Shown here piece by piece: positions 24,480 to 35,914 of a stretch of DNA of 64,000 nt. The notes below the pieces were generated by a model. The model ran no database searches. It was not told where the DNA came from and was given only the letters and a program-made list of their open reading frames with translations. This DNA comes from Absidia repens. Lineage: Eukaryota > Mucoromycota > Mucoromycetes > Mucorales > Cunninghamellaceae. Each line of letters opens with the position of its first letter. Positions within the stretch are counted from its first letter, which is position 1. Made by a program: the position numbers and the translations under genes. The stretch covers positions 434,001 to 498,000 of the forward strand of contig MCGE01000015.1 of the NCBI GenBank assembly GCA_002105175.1, in the 5' to 3' direction.

Positions 24480-26276
24480 TTATAACAAAAATTCATACAA
24501 AAATGCGAAAAGAAAAGAGTAGTAAAAGAAAGAAAAAGAAATATGAAGGATGGCAGTAAGAAATTCTCTTTATGTTTTACCCCTTTTTGATTATACACCG
24601 TCCTTGTTTCTTCCCTCCCCCCTTTTTATGTGTTTAAATAAAATATATTGTATTCATGTATTATGTACTATTCGTGAGCCATCTTTTGATTTATTTTAAC
24701 ACTCAGAAAAACAAAAAGATATATAAATACATGTCGTTATAGTCGTGTCGTTTCTTTCTCATAATTCCACCTCCTTGATCTCTTTTTTCATGTAATTTTT
24801 CTGTCGGAATCCATTTTCTCTTTTACCCCCCCCTTTTCACTTTCTCAAGTGATTTCATTTACCAAAAGAAAGAATGACTTATTCCCCCTCTTTTTTTTCC
24901 ATGATGAATTTCTCGAGAAAAAAATACCCATCTTCCGTTGGTACGAGTAAATCATGGATAAGTCAATATCATTAACATCTCATCTTTGTGAACATCAAAG
25001 GAGAGTCGTTCAAGAAATGACACACAGAATACCATGTTCCTAACCTGTAATAGACCTTTTGGCTACCACGATGCTCCCTTCACCTCCTATCACCCCCTTT
25101 CTCTCAAGCCCACTCCTAATGCCCTTTTCATGCAAAATTTAAAATCCCGCCATGTGTTTTTTTTTTTGACTATGAAATATTTGATCCAATCTATCAGAGG
25201 GTGTGGCCCTAATGACGGCCTGATAGTTAATGATGACTGGTTTGTCGTTAAATAAATGCCTATTTATAACTTGTTTACCTTATTTATAGTAAATCATACA
25301 CGTTTTTTTTTTTTTTTTTTTTTTTAAAATGAATCCATGAGTGTTGGAAAAAAAACACAAACCAAAAAACTCCTTTAAATATGTTAATAGGCTTTTGTTC
25401 AGCTTTGTGTGTGATGATTGTCCTTTTCGGGCAACCCTTTTCCATCCTGCTGATCGTGATAACCCTCCTTTTATCTTTTTTTTTTTTTTTTTTTTTTTTT
25501 GACAGTGTGGGGGGGGGGAGAGCATGTATATTTTGAGTTTATTTACAGCAACAACAGCCAGCTAACAGTAGAGTCAACACACAAATGATAATAAAATGAA
25601 AAATAAAACCAAACTAAAAAAAAAAAAAAACAATTGAAATCCCTTTTTATCTTTGACAATAGAAAGTAAAAAAAAAAAAAGGGAGTGGGAGGAGGAAGAA
25701 GACAACTGTCAAGGGTCATCTTCCTTTCCAGTAAACAGGTAGAAGGCATTGTATTTGTAATATAATTTTTTTTTCTTTTTCTTTTTTTTTTTGTTCTTTT
25801 TATTGTATGGAACCAAAAAATCGTGACAAGGGGGTTTGGGTAAAGACAAAGGGAAGGGGAAATCCACTACTATAAACTAAACTAATCCCATTGAAAGGTG
25901 AAATGCTATAACCGTCCTTCAGGAGAATTTTACATTCATCATCATGTTTTCGGGTGGAGAAGAACAAATATAATAGTTCTAATAATAATAATCAGGCGCC
26001 ATAACCCAAGTCCAAAAAAAAAAAGGTAATACATGCATGAGACAATGATAAAAGAGGATAATATATACAAGTTTTTATTTTATTTCTTCAATAATGATAT
26101 AGTTTTATTGTATGTGAAGAAAGAGGCAGAGAGGCAAAGAGAGACACATGATAAAGTAAAAAGTAGAAGGTAAAGGGAGATGATGATAATAAAAAAGTAG
26201 ATATGGACAGTGAAGGGTGAAGGGGGAGACTACACTAACACGTTACCATACCAATACAGAGAGAGAGACCGATAAT
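24480..26276. other. Intergenic, homopolymer-rich, no gene seen
   Basis: No coding gene is supported. Long T-runs occur near 25302-25325 and 25478-25500 and A-runs near 25617-25630. An inverted box AAATCCCGCCATGTG at 25142-25156 resembles the repeat family box with one change in CACGTG. The right part is the 3' flank of eL19. Confidence 0.5.
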
Positions 26277-26992
26277 CTATTGATCCTTGACAGTAGCAGC
26301 CTTCTTTTCAGCTTTACGTACACGCATGGCCTTGTTCTTAGCACGGAGAGCAGCAGCTTGTTCAGAGAGGTTCTTGGCACGGATTTGTTCAGCCTTGGCC
26401 TTGTGAATGTATTCCATGAGGACACGCTTGTTCTTGAAACCATTACCCTTAGCCTTGAGGTACAAGTTGTGGTAGAGGTGCTTGTCGATCTTGCCAGCTT
26501 CTCTGTACTTGGCGAGAAGACGACGGAGGACACGCATACGGCGCATCCAGAGAACTTGACGAGACATACGAGCATTGGCAGTACCCTTACGCTTACCAAA
26601 ACCCATGTGGCGACCGAGACGCTTGGCTTCATGACGTTCACGGACACGGAAGCGAGACACACCAATTTCAGGTTTGCGGATCACCAATCCATCCTTGACC
26701 AACTTGCGAATATTAGCACCTAATAAAAAAAAACAGTAGTTGGATGGCTTAGTTTCTGTTTTTTTTTTATAAAAAAACAAAAACAAAATAAAACAACTTA
26801 CGAGAGTTGGCATTGGCAATTTCGTTGACTTCATTAGGGTCTAACCAGATTTTGCGTTCACCACACTTGAGGACATCAGCAGCTAAACGTTTTTGAACAG
26901 TAAGATTGGCCCTAGAAAAAAAAAAAGGGTAAGACACTAATATACGGAGTATGAATATGTCCGGTGAATTCCACCGAACCTCTTACTTACAT
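26277..26992 (-). CDS. RPL19: 60S ribosomal protein eL19 (start codon split by an intron)
   Basis: This is a component of the large ribosomal subunit, contacting rRNA and an inter-subunit bridge. Three exons (coding bases 26992-26991, 26911-26802, 26719-26277) give 184 residues. Exon 1 contributes only AT, and exon 2 begins with the G of the initiation codon followed by GCC AAT CTT, yielding [21 protein letters not shown]. Family landmarks follow: [66 protein letters not shown], and the Lys/Arg/Ala C-terminal helix. Codon choice is strongly biased (C-ending codons, CGT/CGC for Arg), as for highly expressed genes. Identification is secure; the split start is read from the only frame that restores a Met. 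Confidence 0.95.
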
Positions 26993-27650
26993 TTGGATGG
27001 ATTTTTTTTCGAGAGAGAAAGAGGAGGAAACCCGAATTGTCTGAGAATCGATGTGCCTTATACAAGATTTATCGCTTTTGATTGGCTGAGAGTTCGCCAT
27101 CACCTATTTTTTTTTTTTTTGCATCCATCTATTTGATTGGACCATCCTATTATATTGGTAAAATCATATCATGGTTCCTGTTTCTTTTTCTTAACATTGA
27201 ATACATATTTTTACATTTAAATCATCCCATTTCCTATATATATATATATATATTCATCGTTGCAAGCCAAATAATCTGTTTTTTATGTATATATGCCCTG
27301 GTAGGGAACAAAGCTATACACATTTAAGGTTTTTCGAAAGTGCACACACACACACCACACCACCTCAAACCCCGAAAAAAAATGCATCCGTCAATATGAT
27401 TGGATCATCCGTTTTTTATTCAATAAAAGTAAAATTAGAGCAATGTAAAAATGACTATAGACAAATGTGAGGGATAAGTTAAGAAAAAGAAATGATGGTA
27501 TACGAAAAGCTAAAAAGAAGTTGGATAAGAGAAGTGAAGGGGGAAAAAAGGGATAAAAAGTAAGGGGGGATATTGGAGGAGGAAAAAAAGAAGAGTGAGG
27601 GAAAGAGAGAGACAGAGGGGGGGGATGGATAAATTAACTTGTTTAGTCGT
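26993..27650. other. eL19 promoter side and LRR gene 3' flank
   Basis: Simple T-runs lie near 27108-27120, (TA)n at 27237-27252 and (CA)n near 27342-27353. No gene is seen. A pyrimidine-poor, G-rich stretch at 27530-27630 is the 3' flank of the leucine-rich-repeat gene. Confidence 0.5.
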
Positions 27651-28961
27651 TCAAAGGGTAAGTTGTTGAGAGCAAGAAACTGAACAGAAGCGATGGAGTA
27701 AAGGTACCAGTTTGACATTGATGATATCCATCCAAATCATTTCTTGGGTTGTAGAATCAAGGAAGGGCTGTTTGCATACGTGGCACCGGTTGATAGAAGA
27801 GACAGAATCAAGACGTTGTTGTATGGTCCATGGAAGCATAGGAGATGACGACAATGATGATGATGGCCGAGTACCGTTGTTTTTATTGTTGACCATCGTA
27901 CGACTATTTTGTTCCTTATTTTGAAGAGTTGGTGCCAATAATTGTTGCCGACCCGCTATTTCAAAAAGGCTAGGTAGACTGTGACACAAATACCCAGGTC
28001 GAACCAGTGTTAATGATGGTATGGAAGATTGCTGCTGCTGTTCATTGGTGATGGGTTTTTGTAAAAATGGATTTGGGCACACAGATAAAAGCGTGAGCTT
28101 GGGTAGTTTTCGTATTTCTGAAGGAAGATAAGTCTAAATAATAATAATCATATATAAAAAAAAATCAGCCAATAAATCGCTTTTCGCTGCCTTCCGATCC
28201 TTTCCATACCAAATTATTGTTTCCCAATGACAATTCCACCAAGTTCTCCAAAAAAGCTATATCCGGTGGCAAAAAAGTCAACTTGTTACATCCTATATAA
28301 TGATAGAAAAAGACATTGAATAATCATATCTTTATAATTGTTTCAACTCTTTTTTTTTGTTTGTATTCTTACGGAGACTGAGTACCGAGAGGTTTTTGAG
28401 TTGGAAAAGAGTCGGAGACAAAGATTTCAGTTGATTAGCAAACAAATAAAGTTGAAGAGATGCCGTTTTGACAGTATCCTTTCGCAAGACAGTGATATGT
28501 TGTAGTTCAGCTATTCCCTCGGGGATTTCTATCAAATCGCAATGACTAATACAAAAAGAAGAGCAAGTTAAATATAGATATGATGCATGTGTATGTATTA
28601 TATATATAAATGTGTGTGTGTATGTGTGTGTGTGTGTGAAAAAGTAAGAGTATGAATAAATGATTTACCTAAGATCCACTTGTTCATATCCATTATCAAC
28701 CACAGTATCAATAGCACGCCGCACCTTTTCTTCTGGAGTCAGGTGGTATTCATGTATGTGTCCTTGTCCAAGCCAGGCTCGAGAGTAACAAAGTTGTAGA
28801 GAGGTGACACGGCTTCGTTTTCTGTCTTGTTGATTTGCATTTTGTGTTGGTAATGATGGGGTAGTAGTTTTTTCGCTTTCATCTCGTAAAGAATGAAACC
28901 GCAATGATGGTGGTGCTGATAAGTGTTCAGATAACGGCCAAGGACGATTGTCCACAGACAT
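27651..28961 (-). CDS. Leucine-rich-repeat protein with C-terminal CxxC pairs
   Basis: Four exons (28961-28669, 28545-28373, 28292-28210, 28133-27651) give 343 residues. After a polar N-terminus, about four to five LRRs of the SDS22/typical type follow: VDLSHCDLIEIPEGIAELQHI, LYLFANQLKSLSPTLFQL, LSLRGCNKLTFLPPDIAFL, LSLGNNNLTYLPSEIRKL. The C-terminal part has CHVCKQPF and, about 30 residues later, HRFCSVSC, a spacing that suggests a single zinc site. LRR proteins are protein-binding adaptors; I cannot assign a partner. It is a one-domain LRR protein with a terminal zinc-ribbon-like module, not a kinase or receptor. Confidence 0.8.
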
Positions 28962-30199
28962 CGTGTAAATGGGATAGTTTCTTCACAAAGTAAATGTGTG
29001 TATAATATTTACAGAAAACACCAAATATAAGTATAAAAAGCAGTGGGAAAAAATGGTTTACTTGAAACAGAGAATAAAAAGGGAAAAAAGGGAAAAAGAC
29101 GAAGCCGATTTTTCATTTATTTATTGATAAAATGATGCAAAAAGTGAGATTTTTATTCCCAGTCTATCCGCGGTGTTTGAAATTAAGAAACGAGCGAGGA
29201 TATGTCATTAGGTTTATGTGTAGAAAATACAGTACCAAGATGATAAAAACGGGGTGAAGGAGATGCTGAGAGTAAAGTGAATAGAGAAAGAGGAGGGGAG
29301 CAGACCATTTATCTGATTTTCATATATTGCTTTCAGGTAATTCAATTTCTTCCAACCGCATTGATTTTTGAAACCCATTATGTGCATTGACAAGGAAGAT
29401 TTCAACGCAACGAAAGCATGTAACTGACCATCCGGCGTGTGTCCCATCCAGTCATTTATTAAACAGCATTATGGTTTTGTCATGCATAGATACAATTCAT
29501 ATTGATGTAATGGTACCGTTTAAATAGATCACATACCTAAGGAGATGATTAGCCTTACGTTAAATTTTAGTTTTATCCTTCCTCCTTTTTTTTTTCTTGC
29601 TTGTTGCTTGAAAAAAAAAAAGAGGCGTCGAGAAAACAAACCATGCGACCCCCCAGAATTATTTGGCTGTATCGTGTATTGCATGTACTGCGCGGAACAG
29701 AGAACACATATTGTATTCTGTAGATATAAAGGTCTATATTCAAAACCCGCACACATACAGTTTGATCACACGGACTCTGCCCAATATTATGCAAAATACC
29801 ATAGCAGTCCATTCCATCTTAATACTATGTCTGTGCTCCAAATATATCGTGGGTTATTCAGACCTAAACAGCCTTAACCAACGTTCTATCTGTGTGTCTA
29901 GAATTTTTTTTTGTTTTTCGCCTCTAACTCTCTAACTGTACATACATTGCCTAAGGTCGCAAAATATTGAATGTAGTTCCAAGGTAGACTGACCTTTATC
30001 TTATTTGTCTGAAGCTGTTTGATATATAAAGGTGGCAAGTCGCCTGGAATCGCAGTGGTATCAAAAAAATCAAAAATTTAAACCCAGTCAGAGATAAAAT
30101 AAATCTTTTGACAATCTGCCAATATGACTAAGCTTTTCATTTTTTCCCTTCCTTCATTTTTTATTTTTTTCTTTTCTTCTTTCTTAGATCGCATACATT
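28962..30199. other. Intergenic with an unexplained open frame at 29214-29459
   Basis: Divergent promoters of the LRR gene and Cfd1 lie here. A minus-strand frame at about 29214-29459 (GHTPDGQLHAFVAL, NQCGWKKLNYLK) has protein-like composition for about 55 residues and then becomes simple sequence. I cannot assign it and no good splice partners are evident. The Cfd1 start is preceded by a T/C-rich block (30140-30186). Confidence 0.45.
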
Positions 30200-31001
30200 A
30201 TGTCTGAAATCAATTTGTCGAATATCAAGCACATTGTCCTGGTATTATCTGGGAAGGGGGGCGTTGGAAAATCATCCGTCACAACACAATTAGCTCTTGG
30301 ATTAGTGGATCAAGGCTACAAAGTCGGTGTACTGGATATTGATCTAACAGGACCAAGTATACCTCGTATGTTGGGTTTGGATGGCAAGAAAGTACATCAA
30401 GCTTCGCAAGGGTAAGAAATAAATACTTTTATTTGATGCATTTGACTAACCTGTTTCTTCCACTTTCATTTACTCCAATTCTGCGTGTGGGGTCATATAG
30501 ATGGGTACCAGTATATGCAGACGAAAAGCAACGACTCTCATGTATGTCTATCGGATTCTTACTGACAAACAAAAACGACTCTGTCGTATGGCGTGGACCT
30601 AAAAAAAACGGTAAGTAGGACGGATGGAGATCTCAACAAGGACACTGGGAGACATTCTAAAGGGAGCCCAAACTAACTCGATGTATATTATATAGCCATG
30701 ATCAAACAGTTTCTTCAAGACGTTTACTGGGGTGACCTGGACTATCTTTTGATCGATACACCTCCCGGAACCTCTGACGAACATATTGGTGTAGTTGAAT
30801 ACTTGAAAGAATTTAATCCTGATGGTGCTGTAATCGTTACTACTCCTCAAGGGGTGGCCATTGCTGATGTGCGCAAGGAACTGTCGTTTTGTCGAAAGGT
30901 CAAACTACCTATTCTCGGTGTAGTGGAAAATATGAGTGGATATATTTGTCCACATTGTGCCGTAAGTTCGAACACTCCCATCCCCCCCCCCTGGCAGTAT
31001 A

Positions 31002-31032
<31 letters not shown>

Positions 31033-31290
31033 GTTAACTGATCCTCCCCTTTTTCCCACTTTGTTATTTTTATTTAGGATTGTACCAATATCTTCTCTTC
31101 AGGTGGTGGTGAATCCATGGCAAATGAATATAAAATTCCATTCCTGGGTAGGGTGCCCATTGATCCTGCTTTTACAAGTGCAGTGGAAACCGAAGGCGAA
31201 GGTTCCTATGTCAAGACATTCCAACATTCTCAATTATTCCCCATTTTTCAAACCATTTGTAGTCAAGTAGTAGATATAGTCAAAAAATAG
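30200..31290 (+). CDS. CFD1: Cytosolic Fe-S cluster assembly P-loop NTPase Cfd1/NUBP2
   Basis: Together with Nbp35, this protein forms the cytosolic scaffold that assembles 4Fe-4S clusters for cytosolic and nuclear proteins. Four exons (30200-30411, 30501-30610, 30696-30961, 31078-31290) give 266 residues, a normal length. It shows the deviant Walker [11 protein letters not shown] (about residues 17-26), the switch-like [40 protein letters not shown], and the C-terminal CPHCADC cluster-binding motif with FSSGGGE. The absence of an N-terminal ferredoxin-like CX13CX2CX5C extension separates it from Nbp35. The stop is 42 bases from the stop of the convergent small membrane protein gene. Confidence 0.95.
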
Positions 31291-31332
31291 AAATAGTAGA
31301 TATGTATTTTATTTATTGGTATATAGTACAGA

Positions 31333-31614
31333 CTAGTAGTATAGTTTTTCAACAATAAAACCTCCTATCATATTTACAGCTATTGCTAATGACCAAAGTA
31401 TTATACAAAGTATCCAATAAAATCCAGCCAAGAGCCTTGATTCCTTTTTTCTATTACATATATCTTGATGTTGATGCTCGTGGTCGGTCATGTTAATGAT
31501 AGCGTCGTCCAATAGTGGTGTCTGCTCGACTTGTAAGGTATTCTATTTATATATGTATTTAATAAAAGCCTTACAGTCTTCTCCTTCCTTTCTTCTTCTT
31601 TTTTTCTTTACCAT
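31333..31614 (-). CDS. 70-residue single-span membrane protein, ATG-only first exon
   Basis: Exon 1 coding sequence is just ATG (31614-31612) followed by a GTAAAG donor. Exon 2 (31542-31333) follows an ATAAATAG acceptor. The protein starts MNTLQVEQTPLLDDAIIN, continues with a His-rich polar stretch (TDHEHQHQD) and a basic RKKESR, then one membrane span (LLAGFYWILCIILWSLAIAV) near the C-terminus, ending IVEKLYY. With a charged N-terminal half and a short lumenal tail it could be tail-anchored. I do not recognise the family. It is convergent with Cfd1 and shares a roughly 200-bp divergent promoter with the EXPERA-like gene. The frame would be open without the intron only from an internal Met. 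Confidence 0.6.
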
Positions 31615-31813
31615 TGTCAGCAAAGCAGAATGGGTTACATACGATATGGTGTGAAATCCAACCAAGTCCGCGAGCTTATATCAGCCGATTACACAATGTT
31701 GTCTCAATTTAAATACCGTCGTTGTGCGCAGGTTTTTTTTTCTTCCCTTCTTTTCCCTGAAGAACACCCACACGCACATACTTTCCAACTCTTCAACGCA
31801 CGCTCTCTTTTCG

Positions 31814-32906
31814 ATGACTGATACTCCTCCCACCTGGATTCGCCTCTGGTTTCTAATAAGCTCCCTTGTTGTTTATTGGGTAAGTGATTCCAAACTCACA
31901 GTTAAAGTGAAAAATAAACTTGCGCATGTCTTCTGACTAACATTACTGCTATTCTACCTTTTTGCTATTTAGGATGCAGGGTTTTGTCTCTTAAGGTGAG
32001 CTCATTTATACGGAGAGACATGTTACCAACGGTCAATATTGCAACAAAGGACCGGCTGGTTGATCTGCTGGAAAATATATGACTTCAACTCTTTTTTTTT
32101 CTTTTTTTTTTTTTCTATGTTTTGGTTTGTGTGGGTGATAGACCTCATAGTATGGAAGGGGGTAGTCTAAACTTTTTATGGCGGCCATACAACCTGTACT
32201 CAAAGGTAAGGTACCAGCCCAATTTGAAGACGGTGAATAGTTGGTTGATCTTGCTATTGTATGTTACTATATTTATAGATCGATCACTTTTATGGTATCC
32301 AAGCCTTGGAAGCAAATGATGGATTCACTGGTGCTCAAGGTAAGAAATAAACTAAAATAATGATAATATCATCGCACCATCCCCCTCCCTCCCTTTCACA
32401 CAAACACAGAAAAAAGACAGGGTTTATTATTACTTTCGTACTGATTTGTGCAATTCTTTTTTTTTTATTCTTACTTTATTTTATTGATGGTGATAATTCA
32501 GCTTTTTTAAATGTCGTGGAAAGCACTATGAATTTGGTATATCTTTACTTGGCCATGCATCCTACTAAATACAATATCCACAAGGTCAATCTTCTCGGAT
32601 TTGCTGCTGCTTTGCTTACTCTCAACAAAACCGTTCTTTACTGGTTAAACGAAATCTTTTCTGGGATGGGCCATACCGGACATAACTCGTTGTTTGACTT
32701 TATTTTCTTATGGGTGGTAAGTTTTTTGCTTAGATGAAAGTAAAAAGGAAGTCTGAGAATGATGATGTTGATGTTGATGAATATGATGTTTTTTTTTTGT
32801 CTTATAGATTCCTAATGGATTGTGGATTATTGTGCCTGGATGGATTGCTGTGACTCTTGGACAAAGTATCAGCCGGCAATTGGAACCACCTATCAAGTCA
32901 GATTGA
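31814..32906 (+). CDS. EXPERA/EBP-like four-span membrane protein
   Basis: Six exons (31814-31879, 31973-31995, 32142-32205, 32279-32339, 32502-32716, 32808-32906) give 175 residues. About four hydrophobic segments are visible: WIRLWFLISSLVVYWDAGFC, the MNLVYLYLAM region, VNLLGFAAALLTLNKTVLYW, and LWVIPNGLWIIVPGWIAVTL. The pattern WDAGFCLLRPHSMEGGSL and HFYGIQALEANDGFT recalls fungal conserved proteins near the emopamil-binding (sterol isomerase-like, EXPERA) group. Function and substrate are unknown to me, and the family link is by eye. The start Met was chosen because it follows a pyrimidine-rich leader and precedes the first span. Confidence 0.75.
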
Positions 32907-33744
32907 AATGTCTATCAAGATATATGAAATAGTATCAAGTCTCATCTTACGGTGAAATGGTCTGGAATTAGTTCAGTTAGCACTCTATTGCTTTATTTGT
33001 AGTTTAGTTGTTAGTCGTTTATATCGAAATTAATAAAAAAAAGGGCCAATACCCATTTAAAAACTTCTGGAAGTATTATAGCTCAATGTATGAAGCTTAT
33101 GGTGGCGTGGGGTTTTTGTACTGAATGAGACAGGGAAGAGCAGGATCAGGGATACATAGGTTCTGGGTATGATGGGAAGAGGTCAGATATTGATATATGA
33201 TTCGGTGGTCACAAAAATGCTGGTTATGACATTCTGAACTACAATGCCGTGCTTGGAAAGTGGATGGCAATTGACTATGTAAAATAAAAGGCGAAGCTTT
33301 TTTGCTAAATTAGCCGTGCTTGTTCCTAGGGAGAGAGAGAGAGAGAGAGAGAGAGCTATGTACAAATACCCACATTCATACAGTATATGCACAATAAGCT
33401 TTCTTATGGTTATGGAATCAACTCAGGATTATATTTTATTGTATGAACTCTCAGGGACAAAAAATAAATAAATAGCCTGCCTATTTTTTATAGACGGATA
33501 CTGTGAGCTGAGTACTGAACACGACGTTTGAGCGAGGTTGCTAGTATCTAACTCATTTTGTTTTCTACATGCACCCATATACCCATTAGGAAAAGCACCA
33601 CGTATGACGATTGGGACGACATTGCAACATACACAAAACTTTTTTTTTTTATACGCACTCATGCCAGATGTGTCTACAGATGTACTCAACCGACAAGTCA
33701 AACTAACCACGTTGCATAGTAAAGACTGATGATATCAAAATAAA
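32907..33744. other. 3' flank of the EXPERA-like gene, no gene seen
   Basis: AATAAA occurs at 33031, a suitable poly(A) signal. A GA microsatellite spans 33330-33354. Nothing else is recognisable. Confidence 0.5.
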
Positions 33745-34085
33745 AGATATATTTTATTAAAATGTAGATTTAAACTATGACGACTAAAACTAAGCTAATC
33801 TAATGACAGTTTCCTGACAGTACTTTCTAAGATGAGGCTAACCTAATGATGAGTACCAAATCTCGAATCCAAAATGAAAGGGCTTCCCCATGATGTTCGT
33901 ATTGCATTTTTAAAAATACCCCTGATTCAAGTTCTATCATTAATCAAAGATCACCACCACTTCATCAATGAAGATGATATTCTAAAAAAAGGAAAAAGAA
34001 ACAATAAAAACAGGATGTGGAGAGAAAATAAATAAAATAGATTCCCATGTGAGCGGAGTGTGAATAATCCAGCCCTCTTTTTTTT
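33745..34085 (-). repeat. Dispersed repeat copy 5 (CACGTG-box family, box mutated)
   Basis: Core CCAAAATGAAAGGGCTTCCC at about 33868-33887. The box reads CCATGTGAGCGGAGTGTGAA (34045-34064), so CACGTG is changed to CATGTG. The segment GATGTTCGTATTGCATTTTT is shared with copy 1 at 0.7 kb. Confidence 0.75.
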
Positions 34086-34300
34086 TCCCACCTGCAAAAC
34101 CCGCTATTTCACCCACCAGCAACATACAATCTATTTGATTATACAAAAAGAAAAAACTATAGTTTTTTTCATTTTTTATTTTTCATCATGAAATAAACAC
34201 ACAAGGACTAAACTAGTAAGAAAAAAAAACAAGATAATAATAAATTTGATATAAAACAGCATACTAACTACTACTTAAGCACCACCATCATCAAGCCTAT

Positions 34301-34823
34301 TTACAAACGGTCGACATTTCCCAAATCGGTACAAGCTTGTTGCACACGCTTGATCATGGTCTTTTCGGCTTCACGGATGAACACACGGGGGTCGTAGTAC
34401 TTCTTGTTGGGCTTACCGTCAGCACCAACTTGAGCTTGCAAGAATTCCTTCTTTTCTTCGTAGTAGTTCTTCAAACCAACCCAGTAGGCCCATTGGGTAT
34501 CGGTATCAACGTTCATCTTGATAACACCGTTGCTGACAGCGGTAGCGATGTCTTGCTCAGTAGATCCGGAACCACCGTGGAAGACGAAGAAGACAGGCTT
34601 GGTTTGGTCGGGCTTACCGAGTTGTTCAACGACATGAGCTTGATGCTTTTCCAACAATTCGGGGTGGAGACGGACGTTACCAGGGGCATACACACCGTGG
34701 ACATTACCAAAGGCAGCAGCAATGGAGAACAAGTCAGTCACCTTGGAGAAAGCAGAGTAGATTTCCCAGATGTCTTCAGGTTGAGTGTAGAGAGAAGCAT
34801 TGTCGACATCTTCGTTGTTGACA

Positions 34824-34855
<32 letters not shown>

Positions 34856-35098
34856 CATTTCCAACATACATCCCATGGGTGCCATGCGCTTGAGGTACTT
34901 GAGACAGATTTCAATGTTTTCTTCCTTGGTTTCTTCAGACAAATCCAACATGTGAGAGGAGAACAAAGGAACACCGTTGGCCTTGAAGTATTCTTCATCA
35001 GCAGCAAGCATACCTATAAATATCAAGAAAAACAAAACAAAACATCATCATGTAAGTTTGAATTCAATCAATTTCGAAAAATACCCAATACTCTCTCT

Positions 35099-35130
<32 letters not shown>

Positions 35131-35914
35131 GATATTAGTTTTGATTCCTTACCATCGAACCAAGGGATAAGCTTCTTGGCACAGTGGTCAGAGTGGATGA
35201 CAACGGGAATACCGTAAGCCTTGGCGACAGCACGGACGTACTACAGTAACAATAAAATGTCAGTTACCTGTTAAATACTACTATTCCCCTCCGGTTCACC
35301 TTTCCCTTTTTTGTGAAAGAAAAAGAGACTTACTTGAGCACCAGCAACGGCACCAATGACAGAGGCTTCTTGGTTCTTGTTGCTCAAACCCTTACCGGCA
35401 ATGTAAGCAGCACCACCGTTGGAGAATTGGATGATGATGGGAGACTTGATGTCACGGGCAGCTTCAAGAGCAGCGTTGATGGTGCTAAAAAGTAAATAAA
35501 AGGCCAATGTTTGTTAGTCAAGAAGCCACACACAACTCCGCATATGATGATCCTAACGCCCCCGCACTTTTTTTTTTTTGGTTTCCAGAAGGTACTTTTC
35601 CGACTCAAGCCTAGACCAACCTCCTCACCCCACACCTCCACTATTTCACCATCATCATCTCTACAAGTTTTTAAAACTAGCTATTCCGTTTGTTCCTTAC
35701 CTGGTAGAAGTACAGTTGATAGCAGGGATAGCGAACTTGTGTTCACGAGCTATAGATGAGCAAGATGAGAGGTTAGTAAACGAAAGGAGGTATGGGCAGC
35801 TTTGCTACAAAATATATATATATATATATTTATATTATTATTACCATATTCAAAGAGCTTGCGAAGGTCATCACCAACAACAACACCGGCAGGAACAATA
35901 TCGAGAATACCCAT
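34301..35914 (-). CDS. FBA1: Class II fructose-bisphosphate aldolase
   Basis: This zinc-dependent enzyme of glycolysis and gluconeogenesis cleaves fructose 1,6-bisphosphate to dihydroxyacetone phosphate and glyceraldehyde 3-phosphate. Five exons (35914-35845, 35749-35701, 35484-35334, 35240-35153, 35013-34301) give 356 residues, close to the yeast enzyme. It shows AINCTSTSTINAALEAARD, FSNGGAAYIAGKG, VVIHSDHCAKK (Asp/His for catalysis and zinc), MLEMEIGITGGEEDGV, GNVHGVYAPGNV and FVFHGGSGST (zinc His residues) and KMNVDTDTQWAYW. The start MGILDIVPAGV is typical. Codon use is strongly biased, as expected for an abundant enzyme. The upstream region carries a palindromic TCACGTGA at 36505-36512. 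Confidence 0.97.

Noticed and set aside
26217..26723. 168-codon plus-strand frame over the eL19 gene
   Set aside because: It is the antisense shadow of a strongly codon-biased ribosomal protein gene.
31630..31821. Plus-strand frame starting MGYIRYGVKSNQV
   Set aside because: It is opposite the promoter and first exon of the small minus-strand gene and upstream of the EXPERA-like start; it breaks into simple sequence and does not splice into a larger frame.
34337..35170. 277-codon plus-strand frame over the aldolase gene
   Set aside because: Antisense shadow of highly biased aldolase exons; it runs into intronic homopolymer.
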